Of a stretch of DNA of 45,837 nt, positions 10,141-19,607 are shown piece by piece; position 1 is the first letter of the stretch, and the number at the start of each line of letters is the position of its first letter. The DNA comes from Bacteroidota bacterium. GTDB lineage: Bacteria; Bacteroidota; Bacteroidia; Palsa-965. Where the stretch lies: positions 1 to 45,837 of the forward strand of contig PLYR01000129.1 of the NCBI GenBank assembly GCA_003153435.1, in the 5' to 3' direction. A program made the translations under genes and the position numbers. The notes under the pieces were generated by a model. That model worked only from the letters and a program-made list of their open reading frames with translations, was not told the origin of the DNA and searched no databases.

Positions 10141-10800
10141 ATGAAACGCAAACTTTTCTCAGCTATTCTTACTGGCCTTCTGGTTTCTACCGGGGTTTAT
10201 GCCCAGGCACCTTCAGAACCAACAGAAACACTTCCCCAATACAAAGATGGAGGTCATGCGCTTTATCAATTTATAAATGAAAACCTTCAATACCCTCAGA
10301 CCGCCCTCGATAAAAAGATACGTGGAACGGTATTGGTTAGAATCACTGTTGACAAAAACGGGAATATTAACGGAGAAAAAGTAGACCATAGTGTAAGCCC
10401 GGAACTTGATCAGGAAGCTCTGAGGGTAGTTGCAATGATGAAAGACAAATGGAACCCTGGTACCGTTAATGGAAAACCGGTGGAAACTGATTATAGCTTA
10501 TCCGTATCCTTTATTCCTCCGAATGAAAGAGACCAGACCGGTAAACCAAAATATGGAACTAACGACTATAACTTTGTCAGAGGAATGGCCTGCTCCAAAC
10601 AAAAGGATTATCTGAACGCACTTTTCTACTTCTCTGATGCTTTAGATAGCAATTCTTCGGATACCAATATCCTTTTCTACCGTTGTCTCTGTAAAATCCA
10701 GTTGGGTGACAAAATGGGAGCCTGTGATGATTACAAACGTATAAAGACCTTGCAGCACCCTAACGATCCTACGGTAACATCTAAGTACTGCAGTAATTAA
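10141..10800 (+). CDS. Periplasmic TonB C-terminal-domain protein with TPR-like tail
   Basis: A 219-residue exported protein. A signal peptide ends near residue 21 (VYAQ). A TonB C-terminal domain spans about 30-125 (YPQTALDKKIRGTVLVRITV and VVAMMKDKWNPGTVNGKPV are typical). A TPR-like helical tail follows from about 140 (NALFYFSDALDSNSSD, YRCLCKIQLGDKMGAC). Unlike true TonB it has no membrane anchor and no proline-rich spacer, so it may bind peptidoglycan or partner proteins rather than energise transport; that is inference. It is transcribed toward the TraB-like gene and ends 18 bases from that gene's stop codon. Confidence 0.8.
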   Translation: MKRKLFSAILTGLLVSTGVYAQAPSEPTETLPQYKDGGHALYQFINENLQYPQTALDKKIRGTVLVRITVDKNGNINGEKVDHSVSPELDQEALRVVAMMKDKWNPGTVNGKPVETDYSLSVSFIPPNERDQTGKPKYGTNDYNFVRGMACSKQKDYLNALFYFSDALDSNSSDTNILFYRCLCKIQLGDKMGACDDYKRIKTLQHPNDPTVTSKYCSN

Positions 10801-10818
10801 GTTTTTTCCGGAGGATAT

Positions 10819-13800
10819 TCAATAGTCATCATAATCCCTCAGCCAGGAATAGGCCTTTTCATCGAAATCTGAAAGGGAAGCTCTTTTTCTTCCTTCAATC
10901 CTCAGGTGGCGGGTCATATCTTCCAGCTCTTTCTTCATCTGTTTTTCGCTTTCAAAGGAGTAATTGTATTTTTCAACCTCTGGTTCGAAATTGATTTTGT
11001 CTTGTTCCAATGGCATAATTCCAGTATAACTCAACTTCCAGATCTTTTTATCCAAAGGCCTGGATTTAAACACGTATACAAATCCAGTTTTCTTAGCAGT
11101 AGAGGCCGACAACCTGTTGATCAGAACAAGGGTGTCTTTTTTGCTGTCATACCTCTTCCCATATAACATGGAAATGACCACGTCCTGCTGAGAATAGTGT
11201 TTGCTGTCAAATTTATCTAGCCCCTGTTGATCACTCAGTGTACGGAACAGCCAGAAACGAGTCTGTTCATCGGCTTCAAGAGTAGACCAGATGGTGTCTG
11301 GCACAGGAATCTTTTTTCTGAGTAAGGCACAGGCTTCTAAAACTTTCAACAGATCGGGCTTTCCCTGCATGGTTTTATCTATATATTTCCGAACCTCGGC
11401 ATCCCGGCTGTAGAATGAAGAAAGCAGGTTTACATATTCGTAAATCTTCATTTGATCAAGGCTCAGTAAACTTCTCGCATCTGCCGGTCCGGAAGTAGAA
11501 ACTATATCGTTGCTGCCATATGAATCGTTATCATTGTTTTCGTTTGAGGAGATGCTTCGTTTCAGATCGTATCGTGCATCATTGAGCAAATCTGATTTAT
11601 ACCGTTTGTAATCTTTGCTTTTCATCACACCCTTTTCCACACAATTGTTCAGGAGTGCATAGATTGGTATTCTGTAATCCGGGTACTTGGCATAAGTCAG
11701 TATTTCAGGGAAGAGTAACTTGCCCACTTGAAGTGTGTCTTCATAAGCATAAAAGATAGGATACAAATCAGCCGTTGTGTTTGTTACCGGGAGTTCAGCA
11801 TGCAACATTTTCAAAAAATAAGTAGTGGAGGTCTCTGATTTCTGATTTGATACCGCCTGGAGGATAGCCAATTCAATGTTTACAGAATCCGTGTACTGGT
11901 CATACATTTTTGAAAGGAAGGGAAGGATCTCTTTCGAATCGAGATTTCCCAGCACCTTAATGAGTGTTGTCTTGGTCTTCATCTCCAATCGCGCGAAACC
12001 AGGGTTTTCAATGGTCTTCATGAGAAGCGGGACATGCTTATCCTTCACATTTTTTTTGACGTAATCGATGGCATTTTCAGCCATTTTCCGTTTCAGTTCC
12101 TCAGGAGCATATATGGCATTGAAAAAATGCTCGCTCAGCTTATCAGCCAGGATATCCACCCCGATGCAGGTATCCTGAGGTGCAAAACTGTCATAGAAGG
12201 ATTGAACGAAAGAAGTCACAGCTTCGCTGGTGTCTATGTAAGTACGAAGAGTATAAAGGGTCCCGCATTTTTGAATCATTTTCACCAAATAACCGCGGGT
12301 GCTATTGGTATCGGTAACCAGGTATGTAATCTGTTTGAGTCCGTTAGATTCTTTTTTCTCTATACGGCTGGCGACCATACTTCTGTCTTTGCTCTGTTCC
12401 TCCACCATATCTTTCCAGAACGCATCCATGCTTGCTACCTGGTAATACATGCTGAATTTTCGAAACTCCACATAAATCTTTTCCCCGGTTTCGCTGGAAG
12501 TATAAATACGGGAGTTGTTGGAAGGCAGAAATGCCTTTTCTTCCTTCTTCTCTTTCTTTTCATCCCTTGAGGAATAATAAGAATCATACGAATTACGTAT
12601 GTAGGGCCTCACGAGGCCACCGAACGGGGAAGGATTCAGCTGGGTTTTTACACTAAAATGAAGGAGGGTATCCACAAAGGAATCAAAGTGCTTGATGTAC
12701 TTCGGTTGTGAAAACTGAATGGAGCTTAGGTAATGTTCAGCATAATCCTTATCTCTTGTTTTGACACTTACCATATAATAGTTTTGTGCTCTGATTATAA
12801 TTCTTGTGTAAACCGTTTCGTTGCTGTCGTTTGTAAACGTCGCATCGATAGCGGGATACTTATCGAATTTTTTCAAGCTGCGGTTGGTCAGACGGTATTT
12901 AATGAGGGAGGCAAAGGTTTCGGTCAGAAAATTGAGTTCAAAGGTATCTTCTTCAATATACCGGAGGTCACAAAGAGAAGCGGATAAGAATAGAAAATAA
13001 GCATTTTTCTCAGGCAGAGGGGCTGTAATAATTTGTTTCTGCACGGAATAGGCATTGTTACTCTGGTAAATATTGGATGCTGCTGGAATAGTAAGTGAAT
13101 AGTCGCAGGAAGGTGATATGTATTTTTTATCGGGTTCTGTCTTTGGGGTTTTAAAGGTTATGGAGCTGAAATATTGATCTGCTTCCGTACCTGTTTGTAC
13201 ATATTCACGGGTTCCACTCATCTTAAAGATGTAGATTTCTTCAGGAGTAACGAAGATCTGCTGGCGTTGTACATCGCCTCTCCGGGTTTTGTTAACTATA
13301 TCATAGCCTGGATAGCCATTCTTGCTTTTGATATTCTTACGGCTAAGTACTTTGCCAGGAATATTTTCGAAGATAAGGCTGTCGATACGGTTCATCATCG
13401 CTTTTGACGTTTCCCTCGTTATGCCTCCGAAATAGTTCAAACGTCTTATGTAATAATAAGACCCATTGGCCATGTCATTGAAAAGATAGGTTTTAGCTGC
13501 CCCAACATCACTTAACTCACTCAATGGCCCTGGTACACTTACCGTGAAGGCAGAATCAGCGGAATAGTTCTGTGAAAAAGTGACAGGACAACGCAAGTCC
13601 TCCAGTTTTTTTACCATTTTATTTCCAAATCCGTCTGTATAAGTTACTGGTCTGACACTATATCCTTTCCTACGCAAAAGCTCTATCACTCCATCCCTTC
13701 CAGCCAAATGTGCAGCACCCACACCAGTAAAAAGAGAGTTGTGTTTCATAATGGAATCCATCCTATCGGCCATTACCATATTTCGGTCGTTCAGCATGTG

Positions 13801-14529
13801 CTGGCGATAGCAGGGAGTAGTTTCGGTGAGGCTAAAGAGTGAATCGATCAGGTCCAGATCACCCATGCGATAGGCATATTCTGAAATTTCACTGTATGAC
13901 TTATCCCCCTGGAGTTCTTTAAGTTTAAGCCGAAGCTGCTCTTGCAACTCCTTGTCAGGTGCTTCCTCGCACATCTCCGCCTTTTTAACCATTTGCCTGG
14001 AACGCTTGAAATTCTCAAGTCCGATGGCTTTTTTGTTTAGCTTTTTCCCTGCCTGGTAAATATACAGATCGAGGTAGGTATCTTCTTCAAAATCACCCCG
14101 GGTATTGGAGCTCCGGTAAAGCATATTGTTTATGACATCGGGGGTCGATTTGAGGAAACGTTTAAGATCCTTTTCATCTGGGATGTTGAGCTTAAATGCC
14201 TTCCGATAAAAAGGTGAAGGGCGAGTATATGAATAGGTAAATTCGGTCAGATTTCGGGCCTCCTCATAATCGATGGATTCCTTCAGCCAGGTATCGTGGT
14301 CAAGTTCCAGTGCAACCATATCCACCTTTTGCAAAGCCACATAAAAGGTATCACTGAGGTTAAATGCTAATTTCTCACTTACATGGCGTGTTCCATAGAG
14401 GTAGCTGGGTTTGGTAAGTCCATTTCCTGTGATTTCCCATAGCAGGCTTGGATATTTTTTTATCCACTGCTGAGCCCTGAGCGGCGAAAAGAGGACAAAC
14501 AGAAAGCAAAAGCCAAGGCATCTTTTCAT
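10819..14529 (-). CDS. Large exported TraB/GumN-domain protein of unknown function
   Basis: A 1236-residue protein with a signal peptide (to about residue 19, LRAQ). Its N-terminal 300 residues match the TraB/PrgY/GumN (TIKI-like) family: two GxxH motifs are present, YGTRH near residue 45 and GVGAAHLAG near residue 268, with an RRKGYSVRPV strand after the second. Some family members are metal-dependent peptidases or pheromone-shutdown proteins. The remaining 900 residues contain repeated alpha/beta modules (SFVDTLLHFSV, SFYDSFAP) and a helical, HEAT-like stretch around 780-1050, which I cannot assign. Ordinary TraB/GumN proteins are about 300 residues, so this is a large extension. It may be cotranscribed with the two small genes upstream, though a 59-base gap separates them. 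Confidence 0.75.
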   Translation of the reverse strand: MKRCLGFCFLFVLFSPLRAQQWIKKYPSLLWEITGNGLTKPSYLYGTRHVSEKLAFNLSDTFYVALQKVDMVALELDHDTWLKESIDYEEARNLTEFTYSYTRPSPFYRKAFKLNIPDEKDLKRFLKSTPDVINNMLYRSSNTRGDFEEDTYLDLYIYQAGKKLNKKAIGLENFKRSRQMVKKAEMCEEAPDKELQEQLRLKLKELQGDKSYSEISEYAYRMGDLDLIDSLFSLTETTPCYRQHMLNDRNMVMADRMDSIMKHNSLFTGVGAAHLAGRDGVIELLRRKGYSVRPVTYTDGFGNKMVKKLEDLRCPVTFSQNYSADSAFTVSVPGPLSELSDVGAAKTYLFNDMANGSYYYIRRLNYFGGITRETSKAMMNRIDSLIFENIPGKVLSRKNIKSKNGYPGYDIVNKTRRGDVQRQQIFVTPEEIYIFKMSGTREYVQTGTEADQYFSSITFKTPKTEPDKKYISPSCDYSLTIPAASNIYQSNNAYSVQKQIITAPLPEKNAYFLFLSASLCDLRYIEEDTFELNFLTETFASLIKYRLTNRSLKKFDKYPAIDATFTNDSNETVYTRIIIRAQNYYMVSVKTRDKDYAEHYLSSIQFSQPKYIKHFDSFVDTLLHFSVKTQLNPSPFGGLVRPYIRNSYDSYYSSRDEKKEKKEEKAFLPSNNSRIYTSSETGEKIYVEFRKFSMYYQVASMDAFWKDMVEEQSKDRSMVASRIEKKESNGLKQITYLVTDTNSTRGYLVKMIQKCGTLYTLRTYIDTSEAVTSFVQSFYDSFAPQDTCIGVDILADKLSEHFFNAIYAPEELKRKMAENAIDYVKKNVKDKHVPLLMKTIENPGFARLEMKTKTTLIKVLGNLDSKEILPFLSKMYDQYTDSVNIELAILQAVSNQKSETSTTYFLKMLHAELPVTNTTADLYPIFYAYEDTLQVGKLLFPEILTYAKYPDYRIPIYALLNNCVEKGVMKSKDYKRYKSDLLNDARYDLKRSISSNENNDNDSYGSNDIVSTSGPADARSLLSLDQMKIYEYVNLLSSFYSRDAEVRKYIDKTMQGKPDLLKVLEACALLRKKIPVPDTIWSTLEADEQTRFWLFRTLSDQQGLDKFDSKHYSQQDVVISMLYGKRYDSKKDTLVLINRLSASTAKKTGFVYVFKSRPLDKKIWKLSYTGIMPLEQDKINFEPEVEKYNYSFESEKQMKKELEDMTRHLRIEGRKRASLSDFDEKAYSWLRDYDDY

Positions 14530-14588
14530 CCGGTAACCTTTATAAGTCTAACGATAAAAATTAGATTTAATTGGATGAGCGACCTCAT

Positions 14589-14870
14589 CTATTTCTTGGC
14601 TTTAAGAGACCCGTCGTAGAAGTCGAGTGGTTTCTTTTTGACCCAGGCCACAAATTTCCGGATATCTTCGTTTTCCAGGATTTTCTCTACACTGGTATAG
14701 GTACGGGCAATTTCCTTTTCATTAAAGAGGCTGTGGACTTTGTTATGACATACCTTATGCATCAGCACGGTGTTGGTTCCATTTCCTCCCTGTGAGAGCG
14801 GAACCAGGTAATGCCTGACCATAGGATCAGCTAGTGGCCGGCCGCATAAAGGACATGTCGTTTCTTCCAT
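14589..14870 (-). CDS. Small HNH-type endonuclease-like protein
   Basis: A 93-residue protein with an HNH/treble-clef layout: CPLCGRP near residue 6, then HYLVPLSQGGNGTN, then HKVCHNKVHSLF. This gives the two CxxC-like zinc knuckles, the catalytic His and the Asn and His of the motif. HNH proteins cut or nick DNA in restriction, repair and mobile elements; the short form here could also only bind DNA. It starts 7 bases after the stop codon of the 121-residue gene upstream, so the two form an operon. Confidence 0.8.
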   Translation of the reverse strand: MEETTCPLCGRPLADPMVRHYLVPLSQGGNGTNTVLMHKVCHNKVHSLFNEKEIARTYTSVEKILENEDIRKFVAWVKKKPLDFYDGSLKAKK

Positions 14871-14877
14871 TATTGAG

Positions 14878-15243
14878 TTAGTACCAGAGGAATTTTACGT
14901 TGCGGATTTTCATCTCTTTAGCCTTTGCTCTTGCCTCTTCTCCGCAGGACCTGGGTACTGCCACAATAAACTCCCGGAATGTCTTACGTGCATGGGCTGA
15001 AAATACGCTCCATGCGGCTCCTGCTTTATTAAGGCTGCCTGAATCTTCAACTGCAATGATATAGGAAGGAACCTGACTGGTAATGTCAGGGACGAAACTC
15101 TGTCCGGCTTCACCAGACGCAGTAATTTTTTCTGGAGTCTCAAATCCAGCTCCTGCAGCTCTTACCCCTCGGCACTTACGTTGTTTTAAGCGGTTTGCTA
15201 TCTCTATTATAACCGCATTGTGGTCTTTACTTTGATCAGACAT
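14878..15243 (-). CDS. Hypothetical protein, possibly nuclease-fold, paired with the HNH gene
   Basis: A 121-residue soluble protein that I do not recognise by family. It has an N-terminal helix (HNAVIIEIANRLKQRK), then FVPDI, a strand ending YIIAVEDSGS, and a C-terminal FIVAVPRSC...VKFLWY. The PD followed by a beta-strand ending in an acidic residue is reminiscent of PD-(D/E)XK nucleases, but the expected Lys of ExK is absent, so this is only a suggestion. A good promoter (TTG-N20-TACATTTG) lies ahead, and the HNH gene follows after 7 bases. Confidence 0.65.
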   Translation of the reverse strand: MSDQSKDHNAVIIEIANRLKQRKCRGVRAAGAGFETPEKITASGEAGQSFVPDITSQVPSYIIAVEDSGSLNKAGAAWSVFSAHARKTFREFIVAVPRSCGEEARAKAKEMKIRNVKFLWY

Positions 15244-15268
15244 AAAAGGGGGTTTGGGTTACACCAAT

Positions 15269-15299
15269 CAAATGTAACACAACCTACCATGTTACGCAA
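15269..15299 (-). promoter_or_regulatory. Bacteroidota promoter for the 121-residue/HNH gene pair
   Basis: Read on the minus strand, TTG (15299-15297) is separated by 20 bases from TACATTTG (15276-15269), which fits the -33/-7 pattern. The start codon is 25 bases downstream. Confidence 0.7.
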
Positions 15300-15331
15300 G
15301 CGAACATGCTAATTTCATTTAGTGATTTATA

Positions 15332-17806
15332 TCAGAAAAACCCACCGTCATCACTTTGCTGCTGGGCTGGTTTACGCTTAAAAATAGAGGCGTCGGCTTT
15401 TCCGAAGCGCATCATGACACTGAATTTCAAATACCGGGACTCACGGCGGGCCACCATATCTTGTATATATTGATCGGTAACCAGGTGAGAACCTTTGTTC
15501 TTGGTATCGAAAATATCGCTCAAGCTCAAGGTAAAAGTCAGGAATTTCTTGTAATCCTTACTCAAACCACAATCCGCAAAATAAACCTGGGTTGCAGTAC
15601 CCTGAGGAATAATTTTGGGTGACTCGTAGTTTCCGCTTAGCTGCAGATTGAGACTCCAGGGTAGATGGTAAAGCAATGTCAGCTTGCCGGTATAGTTAAA
15701 GCCCTGGTTGCTGAAACTGGTATTATTATAGGAAGCATCAATGGCGGTATAGAAGAGGTTCATATTCAATGTAGCTTCAAAGCCCTTGAAGAGTTCATAC
15801 TTAAAGGTATTATCCATACCTACCGTATTGCTTTGACTTCCGTTTACAGTGGTTGTTATAAGAATAGTAGCATCTGTCGGATCTGTATAACTGTACTGCG
15901 TAAGTGGATTCTGAGTATTCCGGTAAAAAATTGTGAAAAAAAGATTTCCTTTATCCAGGCGCTGATTGAAATTGATCTCTGCCAAAGTAATAAACTCAGG
16001 AGTCAGGGTTGGATTACCAACCTGATAATCATTTTTATCACTGAACATAATAAACGGCATCATCTGCCGGTAATTAGGTCGGTTGATTTTCCGGGAAATG
16101 TTAAACTGAAACTCTTGCCTGTCTCCACGTTTTTTACTGATGAAGAGACTGGGGAACAGCGCATTCATTAGGTTGTTTATGGATGAAGGATATTGATATT
16201 GATAGGATGTGTTTTTATCGGTGAGGATACCCTGGTAATAAGAATCTTCGAATCGAACTCCACCCATAAAGTCCAGCCCTTTCCACCTCTTTGTATAATT
16301 GATATAAGCGGCATTCACCCAATCGCGGATTTTATAATGAGCAGTAAGAAAGGTGTCTGCAACGTAGCTAGCCGTTGTATAATTATAATCCTGTACATCC
16401 AGACCTTGAACCGCAGGGCGATAAGCGGAACGAACCCCCAGTTCAAGCTTGGTGCTGTCGTTGATAGGGTTTACATAATCTGCCTGGAAAGTATAAATTT
16501 CACTTTGATTATGACCGAGATTATTCTGGTATGCCGGATTGTCTGGGAGAGGTGTGCCGTTGGCAAGTAAACTATTCGTTGTGAAGTTGCTCAGGCTTTT
16601 TGCAATGGTCGTGTTATAATCAACATCCGCAGTAAATTCTTTTCCTTTTTTAGGGAATGTCTTTTTGTATAACACCTTGGAGGTGTAATGCTGAAACTGA
16701 GTATGCATATCAGTAATTCGGGAGCCGTTGCTTAACACTGCCTCAGAACCATCCCGCACATCAAAATGCTGATGGTCGTTGGTAGTGAAGTCGCCTGCGA
16801 CTAAGTTTTCAGATGCAGTAATCGTATTCCGGTTGTTCAGGTAGTAATCCAGCGAAATCATTCCCATCTGAAAGGTGTTTCCAAAACGGGTGGAGTCATA
16901 GGCATTCAGGTAACCCGTGGGAGTTCCACCATTGGCAAGCAGGGTTCTGTTGCTGGATCCCAATACCGGATTTGAATAGGAGGTCGTATTATACATTAGT
17001 GATAAACCGAAAGGTTTTTGCTTGATATTTAAAGCTATCATTCCGTTATAATGGTTATTGGTGCCGATACCTCCTGTAATGATTCCATTATAACCGGGCT
17101 TTGAATTACTCTTCATAACAATATTGATAATACCTCCTGTTGTACTTGCTTCAAATTTAGCGGATGGGTTGGTGATCACCTCTACATGGTCAATTTGATC
17201 TGCCGGGATTTGATCGAGGGTAAGGGTTGTGGGTCTTCCGTCTATATAAATAGTTGCCGCATTCTGCCGGAGCTGAGCATTCCCGTTATCATCCAGGGTT
17301 ACCGAAGGAATATTCTTCATAACGTCCATAGCTGTTCCTCCCCTTGTAGTAATGTTCTGATCTACATTGAACACTTTCCGGTCTATATTCATTACGTTAG
17401 TGGCCTTTTCGCCTTCAATCTCAACGGTGTTAAGCACTTTTTCATCACTACCCAAAGCCAGGTCACCCAGATCCTGCTCAACAGTCTGGGGAGTAATCAC
17501 AATCGGTTTAATAAAATTCTGGTATCCAAGAAAGGAAACCTTGACGGTCCATTTTCCAAACGGGAGGCTTTCAATATTAAACTCTCCATTATCTTTTGTA
17601 AGGCATCCCCCTATTACACTATCTCCTTTTGCCACCACTACTGAGGCATAGGGAACTGATTCCTTGGTTTTGGCATCCACGATTTTTCCATATACCCTTC
17701 CAACAGCAGGCATTTTGAATTTGGAAGGGCCAGCTGATGGGTTTTGCTGAGCGTATATAGAATTTATACTGAAGAGAATGAGGATGGAGGAGATGAATGT
17801 CTTCAT
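15332..17806 (-). CDS. Outer-membrane beta-barrel protein (OMP_b-brl_3 family)
   Basis: An 824-residue outer-membrane protein. I start it at the ATG at 17806 rather than at the earlier in-frame codon at 17854, because this places a clean signal peptide (MKTFISSILILF...YAQ) at the N-terminus and sits just after a TACCTTTG element. Domains are a carboxypeptidase-regulatory-like domain (about 40-120, KIVDAKTKESVPYASVVV), a plug domain (about 135-235, IYIDGRPTTLTLDQIP, IEVITNPSAKFEA-like) and a barrel ending in the FKRKP tail usual for this family. The ligand is unknown and there is no SusD neighbour. It is convergent with nothing and divergent from the marR operon, so it could be part of an envelope-stress response, but that is a guess. 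Confidence 0.88.
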   Translation of the reverse strand: MKTFISSILILFSINSIYAQQNPSAGPSKFKMPAVGRVYGKIVDAKTKESVPYASVVVAKGDSVIGGCLTKDNGEFNIESLPFGKWTVKVSFLGYQNFIKPIVITPQTVEQDLGDLALGSDEKVLNTVEIEGEKATNVMNIDRKVFNVDQNITTRGGTAMDVMKNIPSVTLDDNGNAQLRQNAATIYIDGRPTTLTLDQIPADQIDHVEVITNPSAKFEASTTGGIINIVMKSNSKPGYNGIITGGIGTNNHYNGMIALNIKQKPFGLSLMYNTTSYSNPVLGSSNRTLLANGGTPTGYLNAYDSTRFGNTFQMGMISLDYYLNNRNTITASENLVAGDFTTNDHQHFDVRDGSEAVLSNGSRITDMHTQFQHYTSKVLYKKTFPKKGKEFTADVDYNTTIAKSLSNFTTNSLLANGTPLPDNPAYQNNLGHNQSEIYTFQADYVNPINDSTKLELGVRSAYRPAVQGLDVQDYNYTTASYVADTFLTAHYKIRDWVNAAYINYTKRWKGLDFMGGVRFEDSYYQGILTDKNTSYQYQYPSSINNLMNALFPSLFISKKRGDRQEFQFNISRKINRPNYRQMMPFIMFSDKNDYQVGNPTLTPEFITLAEINFNQRLDKGNLFFTIFYRNTQNPLTQYSYTDPTDATILITTTVNGSQSNTVGMDNTFKYELFKGFEATLNMNLFYTAIDASYNNTSFSNQGFNYTGKLTLLYHLPWSLNLQLSGNYESPKIIPQGTATQVYFADCGLSKDYKKFLTFTLSLSDIFDTKNKGSHLVTDQYIQDMVARRESRYLKFSVMMRFGKADASIFKRKPAQQQSDDGGFF

Positions 17807-17823
17807 TGAATAATAAATTTGAA

Positions 17824-17850
17824 CAAAGGTATATAAGACCCGATGAACAA
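17824..17850 (-). promoter_or_regulatory. Bacteroidota promoter for the OMP gene at 15332-17806
   Basis: On the minus strand TACCTTTG (17831-17824) lies 17 bases before the ATG, with a TTG 16 bases further upstream. The spacing is slightly short. Confidence 0.55.
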
Positions 17851-17999
17851 CCACTCCCTAAAATTGTTAAAGAGTCAAATCCAAGTTTTCTATCTGCGAA
17901 AGCATCTTTTTTAGCTACCCAATCTTTGCAACAACCTGTTTATCAATCAGCAATGAGAGTCACCAAAGGTTCTTAAAGATTGTTAATTGATAGTTTACA

Positions 18000-18031
18000 T
18001 TGCCTACTATCGGTAATTACAACTACATTTG
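18000..18031 (+). promoter_or_regulatory. Bacteroidota promoter for the marR-RND efflux operon
   Basis: TTG (18000-18002), 21 bases, then TACATTTG (18024-18031) matches the -33/-7 pattern. The ATG at 18046 follows after 14 bases, so the leader is very short. Confidence 0.65.
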
Positions 18032-18045
18032 TGTCCGAAATTAAA

Positions 18046-18546
18046 ATGAACGCAAAAACACGAAAATTATCACAAAGTCTTCCCCTGGGTCGGCGTTTTG
18101 GATTGCTGATGCGGTTATATTTCGGTGCGTTGACAAAAAAACTGGAGCAATTGGATATAGACCGCCACTTTTCCATTTTAATTCTCATTGAAGATTCAGA
18201 AGAAGGATTTTGTAACCAGCAATACCTTTCCAATACTCTAAATATTGACAAAACATCTATGGTAAGGATGATTGACTATCTGGTCGGCAAAGGATATATC
18301 AGGAGAGCCAGCAATCCTGAAGACCGGCGTGAGCATAGGATTCTTCTTACAGAAAAGGCGCACCGCATTCTTCCACGCATTCACAGGGCTATAAATGATT
18401 TAAATTCAAAAGCAACAAACGGCCTTAACACTTCACAGCTTAAACAATTTTATAAAGACCTTGATTTGCTTGCCGAAAATCTGGCTCATGAACCCCGGCA
18501 TACCATTATTATGAATCTTGAAAAAGCCAAATCGACACGGAAATGA
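18046..18546 (+). CDS. MarR-family transcriptional regulator
   Basis: A 166-residue winged-helix regulator. The HTH is visible at about residues 50-80 (QQYLSNTLNIDKTSMVRMI) and the wing with DRREHRILLTEKA near 100. The start is set at the ATG at 18046: an upstream TTG would add 22 residues that overlap the promoter. MarR proteins usually repress a neighbouring efflux system and release DNA on binding a small ligand. Here its stop codon overlaps the adaptor start by 4 bases (ATGA), so it is the first gene of the efflux operon and probably autoregulates it. Confidence 0.9.
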   Translation: MNAKTRKLSQSLPLGRRFGLLMRLYFGALTKKLEQLDIDRHFSILILIEDSEEGFCNQQYLSNTLNIDKTSMVRMIDYLVGKGYIRRASNPEDRREHRILLTEKAHRILPRIHRAINDLNSKATNGLNTSQLKQFYKDLDLLAENLAHEPRHTIIMNLEKAKSTRK

Positions 18547-19604
18547 ACAAAATAAAAACACCTCTTATTATCCTTCTGATTGTCGGGGCTCTGATTTTTG
18601 TAAAGGTTCGTTATCTCAACAATAGCCCGGCAGCACCACAGGTAGCTAACTCCGGGCAGGTACCCGCCGTCAATGTGACTATTACCATTGCGAAATCCTC
18701 TACATTCGATACCAAAATTACTTCAACCGGGACCACATTGAGTAATGAAGAAGTAGATCTGAAACCCGAAGCTTCCGGCAAAATCACTCAGATTATGTTT
18801 AAAGAAGGAGACCGGGTTTCGAAAGGCGAGTTGCTCTTGAAATTAAATGATGCCGATCTTACAGCCACCCTCAACAAACTTAAGCTGAATGAAAAACTTG
18901 CCGCTGAGAAAGAAGGACGACTGAAAAAATTACTGGAGATTAAAGGAGTGAGCCAGGAAGAGTATGACGCTGCACTTAATGCGCTTCAGGGAATAAATGC
19001 AGATATGGAGTTTACAACAGCACAAATAGCGAAAACGGAACTCCGGGCTCCTTTTGACGGGATCATCGGACTCAAGAGTGTAAGTGAAGGGAGCTATGTT
19101 TCACCAACCGTAAAGATCGCTTCCATGCAGCAAATAGATCCTATCAAAATAGATTTCTTTATTCCGGAAAAGTATTCATCCATTGTGCATAAAGGTCAAA
19201 AACTTACTTTTAAAATCCAGGGACAGAAAGAAATTTTTGAGGGGGAAATCTTCGCTATAGAACCTAAAATTGACCTTGCTACACGAACCCTTCAGATCCG
19301 GGGACTTAGTCCCAACAAGGCAGGAAAAGTCCTCCCCGGTTCCTTTGCACAGGTATCACTCACGCTAAACGAAGCACCCAACATCATACTGGTCCCAACA
19401 GAAGCCATTGTCCCCATTCTGAAGGGTCAGATCTTATATGTATGCAAAAATGGCAAAGCAACTGGAGTAAAGGTTGAGACAGGTGCGCGGACTGATGCAC
19501 AGATTGAAATTACAAGTGGGCTAAACCCTGGTGACTCTGTGGTTACGACAGGCATCATGAATCTGAAAGAAGGTTCTCCCGTTAAAATACTTGAATCAAA
19601 ATAA
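18543..19604 (+). CDS. RND efflux periplasmic adaptor subunit (HlyD/AcrA type)
   Basis: A 353-residue membrane-fusion protein with an N-terminal membrane anchor (about 7-22). Next come a lipoyl/barrel-sandwich half (LKPEASGKITQIMFKEGDRV), a short helical hairpin, the second lipoyl half (LRAPFDGIIGLKSVSEGSYV), a beta-barrel domain and a membrane-proximal domain. It links the inner-membrane pump to the TolC channel across the periplasm. Translationally coupled to marR by an ATGA overlap and 3 bases from the pump gene. Confidence 0.93.
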   Translation: MNKIKTPLIILLIVGALIFVKVRYLNNSPAAPQVANSGQVPAVNVTITIAKSSTFDTKITSTGTTLSNEEVDLKPEASGKITQIMFKEGDRVSKGELLLKLNDADLTATLNKLKLNEKLAAEKEGRLKKLLEIKGVSQEEYDAALNALQGINADMEFTTAQIAKTELRAPFDGIIGLKSVSEGSYVSPTVKIASMQQIDPIKIDFFIPEKYSSIVHKGQKLTFKIQGQKEIFEGEIFAIEPKIDLATRTLQIRGLSPNKAGKVLPGSFAQVSLTLNEAPNIILVPTEAIVPILKGQILYVCKNGKATGVKVETGARTDAQIEITSGLNPGDSVVTTGIMNLKEGSPVKILESK

Positions 19605-19607
19605 GAA

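Noticed and set aside
12034-12570. 178-codon plus-strand ORF
   Set aside because: It is the shadow of the TraB/GumN gene on the opposite strand and has no start signals of its own.
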